Below, piece after piece: positions 1 to 5,210 of a DNA stretch of 6,637 bases. The translations under genes and the position numbers were made by a program. The stretch is taken from assembly GCA_919903585.1 (NCBI GenBank), contig CAKKST010000218.1, positions 1-6,637 of the forward strand, read 5' to 3'. Each line of letters opens with the position of its first letter. Position 1 is the stretch's first letter. The notes beneath the pieces were generated by a model that saw only the letters and a list, made by a program, of their open reading frames with translations, was not told the DNA's origin and searched no databases. This stretch comes from Nitrospiria bacterium. Lineage in GTDB: Bacteria > Nitrospirota > CAKKRA01 > 9FT-COMBO-42-15.

Positions 1-483
1 CATATATTTTTCAGGAAGTGTTAATACTTTTCCAATAGACATAAATATCTCTCTAACTGCGGCAATATCTCTGTCAGGGAAACACTCGCAGAGGGATATC
101 ACACTCATGCCTTCCTGAACAAGGGCAGGCGTGTTTGGCATTACACGGATGAGCTTCTTTGTCTTTAACTTTGTTTGAAGATAAGAAATGGTTATGCCTG
201 CTGCTATTGATACAACCGTCTTCTCATCTGTAATAACATCAGATACCTCATCAAGAACCGCAGCCATATTCTGCGGCTTTACTGCAAGTATGATTATATT
301 GCATGAAGAAGCAGCATCTTTATTGGAGGGTGTTGTTTTTATCCCATAAGTTTGCTCTAAATATTTTCTTCTATCTTCTCTCGGCTCTGAAACAAGTATA
401 TCTTCCCTTGACCCTTGACCCTTGACCCTAACCCCCTTTATCAGTGCCTCTGCCATATTCCCGCCGCCAATAAAACCGATCAT
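1..483 (-). CDS. proC: Pyrroline-5-carboxylate reductase, N-terminal part (cut by window edge)
   Basis: ProC reduces 1-pyrroline-5-carboxylate to proline with NAD(P)H in the cytoplasm, the last step of proline synthesis. The frame is open from ATG at 483 to the window edge, giving 161 residues. The start MIGFIGGGNMAEALIKG is the Rossmann dinucleotide-binding loop (residues 1-17). AVKPQNM at 67-73 and RVMPNTPALVQEGM at 113-126 are highly characteristic of the family, whose proteins are usually about 270 residues. The C-terminal dimerisation domain therefore lies outside the window, and the last visible residues LPEKYM match its entry. The start sits two bases after the yggS stop (TAA-CC-ATG), so translational coupling is likely. 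A purine-rich stretch (GGGGAGAGGGA) inside the yggS end can serve as ribosome binding site. Residues 20-27 (VKGQGSRE) are encoded by a heptanucleotide tandem repeat in a region that is variable in the family. Identification is firm; regulation is not visible. Confidence 0.96.
   Translation of the reverse strand, partial: MIGFIGGGNMAEALIKGVRVKGQGSREDILVSEPREDRRKYLEQTYGIKTTPSNKDAASSCNIIILAVKPQNMAAVLDEVSDVITDEKTVVSIAAGITISYLQTKLKTKKLIRVMPNTPALVQEGMSVISLCECFPDRDIAAVREIFMSIGKVLTLPEKYM
405..428. repeat. Heptanucleotide tandem repeat inside proC
   Basis: The 7-bp unit CCCTTGA (plus strand) occurs three times without error at 405-411, 412-418 and 419-425, followed by a partial unit CCCT. On the coding strand it reads GTCAAGG-type units and encodes residues 20-26, VKGQGSR, of ProC. 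The encoded segment replaces a loop of similar length in ordinary ProC, so the reading frame is intact. Confidence 0.9.
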
Positions 484-485
484 GG

Positions 486-1196
486 TTATTCCCTCTCCCC
501 GAATATCGCCCTGCCTATCCTAACCATTGTTGCGCCTTCCTCAATTGCCACCTCAAAGTCATGGGACATTCCCATAGATAGATCCCATAACTCGTAACTC
601 GTAACTCGTAACTCGTTGATCTTACCCCTCAATTCCCTCAACTCTTTGAAATATGGCCTTGCATTCTCAGGATTCTCAGAAAAGGGCGGCATGGTCATCA
701 GGCCTGCTATATTCAGGTTTTTCATATCCTTTGTTGATTCCAATAACTCCATAAGTTCATCCTTTAAAACACCATGCTTTGCCTCTTCTTCAGAAAGCTT
801 TACCTCAATTAGCACATCCTGAATCTTATTTATCTTTGCAGCCTGCCTGTTAAGCTCCTCAGCAAGCGCTGCAGAGTCAAGGGAATGTATCAAATCAAAT
901 AACTGTACTGCATATTTAGCCTTGTTCTTCTGCAGATGGCCAATTAAATGCCACTCAATTTTTCCACTCGTAACTCTCAACTCGTAACTCGTAACTTTTT
1001 TTTGTGCCTCCTGAACACGATTCTCACCGAGTATTTTTATACCTGCATCAATTGCCTCCCTTACCCTTGCTGAATCTACAGTCTTTGTTACTGCTATCAG
1101 CTTTATTTCCCTTGCATCTCTGCCTGCCCTCTTTGCAGCAACCTCTATCTGACTTAAAATATCCTTTATGTTTGCAACTATGTCTATTTCGCTCAT
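486..1196 (-). CDS. yggS: YggS/YlmE/PROSC-family pyridoxal-phosphate homeostasis protein
   Basis: This is a single-domain cytoplasmic protein with the alanine-racemase-like barrel fold. It binds PLP and is implicated in PLP and amino-acid homeostasis; no catalytic reaction is established. From the chosen ATG (1196) it has 236 residues, close to the family's usual 220-235. The PLP lysine is K38 in LIAVTKT. LGENRVQEAQ (56-65), EWHLIGHLQKNK (81-92), GLMTMPPF (165-172), LSMGMSHDFEVAI (206-218) and GATMVRIGRAIFG (221-233) are all family signatures. The frame also opens upstream at GTG 1229, where a purine tract lies too close to the codon. I prefer 1196 because MSEIDIVANIKDIL aligns with ordinary family N-termini, though no good ribosome binding site precedes it. 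Residues 68-77 (VTSYELRVTS) and 195-203 (ELRVTSYEL) are encoded by heptanucleotide repeats and fall in loops between conserved blocks. The gene lies two bases before proC. Confidence 0.95.
   Translation of the reverse strand: MSEIDIVANIKDILSQIEVAAKRAGRDAREIKLIAVTKTVDSARVREAIDAGIKILGENRVQEAQKKVTSYELRVTSGKIEWHLIGHLQKNKAKYAVQLFDLIHSLDSAALAEELNRQAAKINKIQDVLIEVKLSEEEAKHGVLKDELMELLESTKDMKNLNIAGLMTMPPFSENPENARPYFKELRELRGKINELRVTSYELWDLSMGMSHDFEVAIEEGATMVRIGRAIFGERE
588..615. repeat. Heptanucleotide tandem repeat inside yggS (copy near 3' end)
   Basis: Four perfect copies of TAACTCG (plus strand) lie at 588-594, 595-601, 602-608 and 609-615. On the coding strand the unit is CGAGTTA, and three units make seven codons spelling the cyclic peptide ELRVTSY. 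Here it encodes ELRVTSYEL, YggS residues 195-203, just before the conserved LSMGMSHD block. Confidence 0.95.
964..998. repeat. Degenerate heptanucleotide repeat inside yggS (copy near 5' end)
   Basis: Five 7-bp units in register are CCACTCG, TAACTCT, CAACTCG, TAACTCG and TAACTTT. They use the same unit and orientation as the array at 588-615, but with point changes that suggest greater age. They encode VTSYELRVTS, residues 68-77 of YggS, between VQEAQKK and the conserved EWHLIGHLQ. A run of eight T (eight A on the coding strand) at 996-1003 overlaps the array's end. Confidence 0.85.
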
Positions 1197-1260
1197 AAGA
1201 AACTGGTCAGGCAAACTGCCTATCACCACCCTCCCCTATTAACAGCCCCCCCACCTATTA

Positions 1261-1299
1261 TCCTCCCCCTCGAGGGGGGAGGAATTAAAGGAGGGGGTG
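1261..1299. repeat. GC-rich palindrome with G-rich tail between pgeF and yggS
   Basis: TCCTCCCCC (1261-1269) pairs with GGGGGAGGA (1275-1283, one extra G) around a TCGA centre. A tail at 1289-1299 reads AAGGAGGGGGT. The design, stem followed by a G-rich tail, matches the element at 1343-1382, so I regard it as a diverged relative. It occupies part of the 157-190 bp gap between pgeF and yggS. Confidence 0.7.
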
Positions 1300-1311
1300 A
1301 ATTTAATATAG

Positions 1312-1330
1312 CCCTCCCATCAAGGGAGGG
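1312..1330. repeat. Hairpin repeat with ATCAA loop, first copy
   Basis: CCCTCCC (1312-1318) and GGGAGGG (1324-1330) form a perfect 7-bp stem around the loop ATCAA. The same 19-base string recurs inside the longer hairpin at 5074-5096. No run of T follows on the gene strand, so it is not a standard intrinsic terminator for pgeF. Confidence 0.85.
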
Positions 1331-1342
1331 GAATTATTATGA

Positions 1343-1382
1343 TTCCCTCTCCCCTTGCGGGAGAGGGTTAGGGTGAGGGGGT
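1343..1382. repeat. 40-bp interspersed palindromic repeat, copy 1 (after pgeF stop)
   Basis: CCCTCTCCC (1345-1353) and GGGAGAGGG (1359-1367) form a 9-bp stem with loop CTTGC, followed by TTAGGGTGAGGGGGT. It differs from the copy at 5165-5204 at one position (T1368 versus C5190). It begins four bases beyond the pgeF stop codon in the sense of transcription. The plus strand from 1359 to 1381 has the form G3-AGA-G3-TTA-G3-TGA-G5, a perfect G-quadruplex motif. Elements of this design are common as dispersed intergenic repeats in bacterial genomes and resemble REP sequences. Confidence 0.92.
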
Positions 1383-1386
1383 TATA

Positions 1387-2133
1387 TTATTTAATCATCA
1401 CCACTGCCATCATCCTCCCTGTCCCAGCGCCATCCCTCCTGTATGAGTAGAACAAATCCGAATGACATGCTGTGCAGAGCTCAGTTGTATTTATATTGCC
1501 TTCTATCAAACCTGCCTCAATAAGCTGTTCCTTATTGATAGACTGGAGGTCTAAATGCCACTTATTTTTCATTTTATAGATGGTATATCTTTCTGCATAT
1601 TTAAATTCCTTTTTCATAGGCCCTGCCACCTCATCATCAACCTCATAACAGCATGGGCCTATTGAAGGCCCAATGCCTGCAACCATATCCTGCGGCCTGC
1701 TTCCAAAATTATCAGCCATTGATTTTACAGTCTTCTGCACAATCCTCTTTAATGTGCCTCTCCAGCCTGCATGAACAGCGCCAATTACCTTATTTACTTT
1801 ATCTGCTATAATAATCGGCACACAGTCTGCAGTAACAACACCTATCGCAGTATTTGAACAATCTGTAATATGTGCGTCATATCCCTCTATGCTATCCTGC
1901 GTCCTCTCGTGGATCAGCACAGCATCACCATGAACCTGATTGATTATTACAACCTGCTCATCTTTTAACCCCATTGCCTTTGCTGCCGACTCCCTTAATC
2001 TCCCATTCGTCTCTAACTCAAGGTCTTTCTGTTTTATAATAAAGGAGTGTCTTATAAAATTTAGTTTCTCAAGTTCAGGGATGATTATACATTTAACGCC
2101 ATTTATTTCTTTTATCTTAAAACCCTGCTTCAT
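1387..2133 (-). CDS. pgeF: PgeF/YfiH-family (laccase-domain, LACC1-like) protein
   Basis: In E. coli the family member limits misincorporation of non-cognate amino acids at position 1 of the peptidoglycan stem. Homologues (YlmD, LACC1) act on purine nucleosides, with phosphorylase or deaminase activity, so either assignment is possible. The 248-residue length is typical. The metal-site residues are visible: H69 in NQVHGD, C104 in VVTADCVPI, and H121 in GAVHAGWRGT. GPSIGPCCYEV (155-165), LDLQSINKEQL (194-204) and SYRRDGAGTGRMMAVV (230-245) complete the family pattern. The N-terminal loop after HSF (29-31), usually carrying a GGVS...sLNL pattern, looks replaced or shortened. The ATG at 2133 has an AGGA site seven bases upstream. 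It lies 50 bp after the radical SAM gene; membership in an ftsZ cluster agrees with a cell-wall role. The copper-oxidase annotation sometimes given to this family is not supported. Confidence 0.94.
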   Translation of the reverse strand: MKQGFKIKEINGVKCIIIPELEKLNFIRHSFIIKQKDLELETNGRLRESAAKAMGLKDEQVVIINQVHGDAVLIHERTQDSIEGYDAHITDCSNTAIGVVTADCVPIIIADKVNKVIGAVHAGWRGTLKRIVQKTVKSMADNFGSRPQDMVAGIGPSIGPCCYEVDDEVAGPMKKEFKYAERYTIYKMKNKWHLDLQSINKEQLIEAGLIEGNINTTELCTACHSDLFYSYRRDGAGTGRMMAVVMIK

Positions 2134-2148
2134 TTAATTATCCTTTCA

Positions 2149-2171
2149 GACAGGCGGGACGCCTGTCCTAC
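2149..2171. repeat. Hairpin ending in CCTAC, half-element of the GTAGG family
   Basis: GACAGGCG (2149-2156) and CGCCTGTC (2160-2167) form a perfect 8-bp stem with a three-base loop, followed by CTAC. Read on the minus strand this is GTAGGACAGGCG..., which resembles one arm of the two-hairpin elements at 5110-5160 and 6476-6529. It fills much of the short gap between the radical SAM gene and pgeF. No T run follows it on the gene strand. Confidence 0.75.
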
Positions 2172-2205
2172 CGCACTGCCGCACTACTGGTCTACTGCCC
2201 TACTC
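2170..2205. repeat. Degenerate octamer repeat over the end of the radical SAM gene
   Basis: Successive 8-base units ACCGCACT, GCCGCACT, ACTGGTCT and ACTGCCCT (2170-2201) plus a partial ACTC fit a loose ACYGNNCT consensus. They span the stop codon (2184-2186) and the last residues SRAVDQ. Neighbouring units match at only four to seven of eight positions, so this is tentative. Confidence 0.45.
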
Positions 2206-3872
2206 ATTGCCTCTTTATACTCCTTTATTAATAGCCCCTTTTTTACCCCCACATTTATATGATCCCAAGGAAGCGCCTCATCAAGCGGCCTCTCCCTCAG
2301 GGCATAAAAATCCGCATCCACTCCTGCCTCCCTGATCGCCCTCATCCAGTTGCCATTCAGGATAAAGGCAGTCTCAATCAGATCCCCAACCCTCCTGTCG
2401 CCCCTTGATAAAATCCCCTGTATATATGCCCATTTTGGTAAATCTGTTGTCAGAAAGACATTGTCAATCTTCGCAATACTTTTTTTAAGGAATCTTAACT
2501 TGCGGCTCAATGAGGCCGCATCCTCCATCCTGCACCACTGGAACGGCGTATGCGGCTTTGGAACAAAGGAGCTTATGCTCAATGTAAGCCTGCCAAGCCT
2601 CCCTCTCTTTCTCCCTGTTTCAAGCAATATCTCCCTCACCTTTTTTGCCAGATCAATAATGGCTGCAACATCCTCTTCTGCCTCTGTTGGAAGACCGATC
2701 ATAAAATAGAGCTTCAGATTGGGAATGCCGCTTGACAATATCAATCCCGCTGCATTTAAAATATCCCCTTCTGTGATATCCTTTTTTATAACCCTTCTTA
2801 ACCTCTCCGACCCTGCCTCTGGCGCAAGGGCTATGGTCTTGTGACCGCTTTCTAATAGCTTCTTTATCAGCGTCTCTGACACAGAATCTGCCCTTAATGA
2901 TGATACAGAGACATTGCCTGCAATATTAAGACATACATCATCTATATATGGGTAATCTGATACTGCTGCGCCAACAAGCCCGATCCTTTCCTTAACCCCT
3001 TTTTCCCCTCCAACTAATTTTAAAATCCCTTCTGCCTTTCTATATCTCAATGGCCTGTAGGCATAGCCCTCAAGGCAGAACCTGCATGCCCTGCCGCATC
3101 CCCTTGAGACCTCTATTAAAAGCATATCTGCAAATTCTGTATTCTTTGTAAATATCCTTGTGCAGGGGATATATTTATCAACATCCTTTATCCATCTCTT
3201 TTTTATTACAGCAGGCGCTTCTCCCCTTGGAATTATCTTTTTAAAAGTCCTGTCATCATTATATTCCACATCATACAGCTCCGGGATATAACATCCCTCT
3301 ATCCGAGCCATCTTTTCTAATATCTCTTTTTTACCTGCCCCCTCTGATCTCTCATCTTTGAATCTATCTATTATCTCATTTATAACCTCTTCACCTTCGC
3401 CAACAACAATCAAATCAATAAATGATGTCAATGGTTCAGGATTGAAAAAGGCACAAACACCGCCCATTATGATGAGAGGCTCATTTTTTCCCCTTTCTTC
3501 TTTCTTATATCTTATCCCTGCCAAATCAAGTATCTTCAGGATATTTATATAGTCATTCTCAAAGGAGACAGAGAAGGCAACTATATCAAAGTCTTTTAGC
3601 CTCTTCTGGCTCTCAAGGGAAAAGAGCGATGTATTTGTCCTTTTAAATTCCTCAATATCCCCTTCATCAGGCAGAAATCCCCTTTCACACACAACATCGT
3701 CCCGCTGGTTCAGATGGTAATAGATGGCCTGAAATCCCAGATTTGACATCCCTACATAGTAGGTGTTGGGATAAATAATAGCAACCATTATCCTGCCTGA
3801 ATGGTCTTTACATATTGTTCCCCTTTCTTCCTTTAAAATATTCCTGTACTTTTCAATGAGCCTCCACGACAT
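2184..3872 (-). CDS. B12-binding-fold radical SAM protein, TIGR03960-like, function unknown
   Basis: This is a 562-residue iron-sulfur enzyme predicted to cleave S-adenosylmethionine; its substrate is unknown. Residues 28-165 look like a cobalamin-binding Rossmann-type fold (VAIIYPNTYYVGMSNLGFQ, DIVAFSVSFENDY, LIIMGGVCAFFNPEP, IVVGEGEE), but I see no DxHxxG cobalamin-ligand motif. The radical SAM core starts at IEVSRGCGRACRFC with cluster cysteines C259, C263 and C266. It continues with ALAPEAGSERLRRVIKK (348-364), FMIGLPTE (390-397) and SSFVPKPHTPFQW (434-446). The C-terminal PWDHINVGVKKGLLIKEY resembles the TIGR03960 group, but the protein ends there and lacks the DUF2344 extension that some relatives carry. 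An in-frame stop six bases upstream fixes the start region: ftsZ ends TAA, then GGG, then this ATG, so translation is probably coupled to ftsZ. A tRNA- or rRNA-modifying role is possible but unproven. Confidence 0.88.
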   Translation of the reverse strand: MSWRLIEKYRNILKEERGTICKDHSGRIMVAIIYPNTYYVGMSNLGFQAIYYHLNQRDDVVCERGFLPDEGDIEEFKRTNTSLFSLESQKRLKDFDIVAFSVSFENDYINILKILDLAGIRYKKEERGKNEPLIIMGGVCAFFNPEPLTSFIDLIVVGEGEEVINEIIDRFKDERSEGAGKKEILEKMARIEGCYIPELYDVEYNDDRTFKKIIPRGEAPAVIKKRWIKDVDKYIPCTRIFTKNTEFADMLLIEVSRGCGRACRFCLEGYAYRPLRYRKAEGILKLVGGEKGVKERIGLVGAAVSDYPYIDDVCLNIAGNVSVSSLRADSVSETLIKKLLESGHKTIALAPEAGSERLRRVIKKDITEGDILNAAGLILSSGIPNLKLYFMIGLPTEAEEDVAAIIDLAKKVREILLETGRKRGRLGRLTLSISSFVPKPHTPFQWCRMEDAASLSRKLRFLKKSIAKIDNVFLTTDLPKWAYIQGILSRGDRRVGDLIETAFILNGNWMRAIREAGVDADFYALRERPLDEALPWDHINVGVKKGLLIKEYKEAMSRAVDQ

Positions 3873-3875
3873 CCC

Positions 3876-5030
3876 TTAATCCATCTGCTTCCGTAAGAAG
3901 GTCGGCACATCCCATTCATCATCCTGAATACCCATTTCATCATTTCTATAATCACTGCCTGTAACCCTGCGTAAGAAGGTAGGCCTGTCAATATTTTTTA
4001 ACGGCAGTGTCCTGACATTTGAGCCTTTAATAACCGTCTGGCGCTCTGATGTTGTCTCTTTAGCCTTTTCCATGTCTTTGTCAAAACCTGTTGCAATAAC
4101 AGTAACCTTGACAATATCATCAAACTCAGGGTCTATTACAGAGCCGAATATAATATTCGCCTCAGGGTCAGCAACCTCTTTTATAACAGATGACGCTGCA
4201 TCAATCTCATGGAGCGTGAGGTCATGACCGCCTGTAATATTTATCAGGACACCCTGTGCGCCCTCAATGCTGTTATTCTCAAGGAGCGGGCTTGATATCG
4301 CCCTCTGCGCTGCCTCTACTGCCCTGTTTTCACCCCTTGCTATACCCATGCCCATAATGGCCCTGCCCATATAAGACATTATTGTCCTTACATCTGCAAA
4401 ATCCACATTCACAAGGCCTGCAATGGTTATAAGGTCTGAGATGCCCTGAACTGCCTGCCTTAAGACATCATCGGCTATCTTGAATGCCTCAGACATAGGG
4501 GTCTTTTTATCAATAACACTTAAGAGCTTCTGATTTGGAATCACAATCAACGTATCAACATATCTCTTTAACTCCTTAAACCCCTCCTCTGCCTTCTGCA
4601 TCCTCTTTACGCCTTCAAATGAAAATGGCTTTGTAACAACTCCGACTGTTAAGGCGCCAATCTCTCTTGCAATATTCGCAATCACCGGTGCGCCGCCTGT
4701 GCCTGTGCCGCCGCCAAGCCCGGCAGTTACAAAAACCATGTCCGACCCGGCAAGCGCATCCCTTATCTGTTCCGTATCCTCTATTGCCGCATCCCTGCCG
4801 ATGTTTGGATCCGCGCCTGCGCCGAGCCCCTTTGTAAGCTTGACACCGAGCTGAATCTTATTAGTAGCCAGCGACCTGTTCAGCGCCTGCACATCAGTAT
4901 TGGCTGCAATAAACTCCACACCTATAAGATTCGCAGCAATCATGGTATTAATTGCATTGCAGCCTCCTCCGCCTACACCTATTACCTTAATCTTTGCACC
5001 CTGCTCATTAATCTCTTCAAACTCAAACAT
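3876..5030 (-). CDS. ftsZ: Cell division GTPase FtsZ
   Basis: FtsZ is a tubulin homologue that polymerises with GTP into the cytoplasmic Z-ring and recruits the divisome. From ATG 5030 it has 384 residues, a usual length. The nucleotide-binding loop is VIGVGGGGCNAINTM (16-30), the tubulin signature GGGTGTG is at 106-112, and the T7 synergy loop NVDFADV (208-214) carries catalytic D210 and D213. A short variable linker (about 320-345) leads to the C-terminal peptide DEWDVPTFLRKQMD, which in other bacteria binds FtsA, ZipA or MinC. A second, near-copy motif RPTFLRR lies at 349-355. The frame extends upstream to 5087, but I chose 5030 because AAAGGAGG lies five bases before it, VIGVGGGG follows at the normal distance, and the extension is translated repeat DNA. 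It lies 180 bp after ftsA. Confidence 0.98.
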   Translation of the reverse strand: MFEFEEINEQGAKIKVIGVGGGGCNAINTMIAANLIGVEFIAANTDVQALNRSLATNKIQLGVKLTKGLGAGADPNIGRDAAIEDTEQIRDALAGSDMVFVTAGLGGGTGTGGAPVIANIAREIGALTVGVVTKPFSFEGVKRMQKAEEGFKELKRYVDTLIVIPNQKLLSVIDKKTPMSEAFKIADDVLRQAVQGISDLITIAGLVNVDFADVRTIMSYMGRAIMGMGIARGENRAVEAAQRAISSPLLENNSIEGAQGVLINITGGHDLTLHEIDAASSVIKEVADPEANIIFGSVIDPEFDDIVKVTVIATGFDKDMEKAKETTSERQTVIKGSNVRTLPLKNIDRPTFLRRVTGSDYRNDEMGIQDDEWDVPTFLRKQMD

Positions 5031-5035
5031 TAAAG

Positions 5036-5043
5036 CCTCCTTT
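5036..5043 (-). promoter_or_regulatory. Ribosome binding site of ftsZ
   Basis: AAAGGAGG on the minus strand ends five bases before the ATG at 5030. It decides the start: no comparable site precedes the longer open frame that begins at 5087. Confidence 0.9.
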
Positions 5044-5073
5044 CTCATTACACCCATCTTCACCCTCCCCCTT

Positions 5074-5096
5074 CCCCCTCCCATCAAGGGAGGGGG
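5074..5096. repeat. Hairpin repeat with ATCAA loop, second copy
   Basis: CCCCCTCCC (5074-5082) and GGGAGGGGG (5088-5096) form a perfect 9-bp stem around ATCAA. The inner 19 bases equal 1312-1330. A C-rich flank at 5060-5070 (TCACCCTCCCC) is the reverse complement of the G-rich tail type of these repeats, so this copy appears to lie in the opposite orientation. Confidence 0.85.
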
Positions 5097-5098
5097 TA

Positions 5099-5110
5099 AG
5101 GCTTAAGCCT
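5099..5110. repeat. Small palindrome AGGCTTAAGCCT next to the two-hairpin element
   Basis: This is a perfect 12-base palindrome directly abutting the TGTAGG end of the element at 5110-5160. It resembles the AAGGCTTTAGCCTT arm of the element at 6476-6529, so it may be a remnant of another copy. Confidence 0.5.
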
Positions 5111-5160
5111 GTAGGCACGAATTTATTCGTGCAAGAAGCACGGTTAAAACCGTGCCTACA
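5110..5160. repeat. Two-hairpin GTAGG element, copy 1 (between ftsA and ftsZ)
   Basis: The ends TGTAGGCACG (5110-5119) and CGTGCCTACA (5151-5160) are perfect 10-bp inverted repeats. Inside are two hairpins: GCACGAA-TTTA-TTCGTGC (5115-5132) and GCACGGT-TAAA-ACCGTGC (5138-5155), with a five-base spacer. Stem length 7 and loops TTTA and TAAA are the same as in the element at 6476-6529, though the stems differ in sequence. It resembles REP/BIME-type repeats that RAYT transposases mobilise; no transposase is in the window. Confidence 0.9.
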
Positions 5161-5164
5161 AAGC

Positions 5165-5204
5165 TTCCCTCTCCCCTTGCGGGAGAGGGCTAGGGTGAGG
5201 GGGT
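5165..5204. repeat. 40-bp interspersed palindromic repeat, copy 2 (after ftsA stop)
   Basis: This copy is identical to 1343-1382 at 39 of 40 positions and lies in the same orientation. The stem CCCTCTCCC/GGGAGAGGG is at 5167-5175 and 5181-5189, with the G-rich tail ending at 5204. It starts six bases beyond the ftsA stop codon, mirroring the position of copy 1 after pgeF. The plus strand 5181-5203 carries a perfect four-tract G-quadruplex motif. Confidence 0.92.
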
Positions 5205-5210
5205 ATTTTT

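Noticed and set aside
588..998. Possible frameshift or pseudogene in yggS caused by the heptamer arrays
   Set aside because: The frame is intact and all conserved motifs on both sides of each array are present in order.
405..1000. CRISPR-like repeats
   Set aside because: Units are 7 bp, directly tandem, without spacers, and inside coding sequence.
5031..5087. Longer FtsZ starting at 5087
   Set aside because: The extra 19 residues come from repeat sequence, and the good ribosome binding site belongs to the ATG at 5030.
5110..5160. Intrinsic terminator after ftsA
   Set aside because: The hairpins are not followed by a run of U on the gene strand (only UUCUU), and ftsZ must be expressed downstream.
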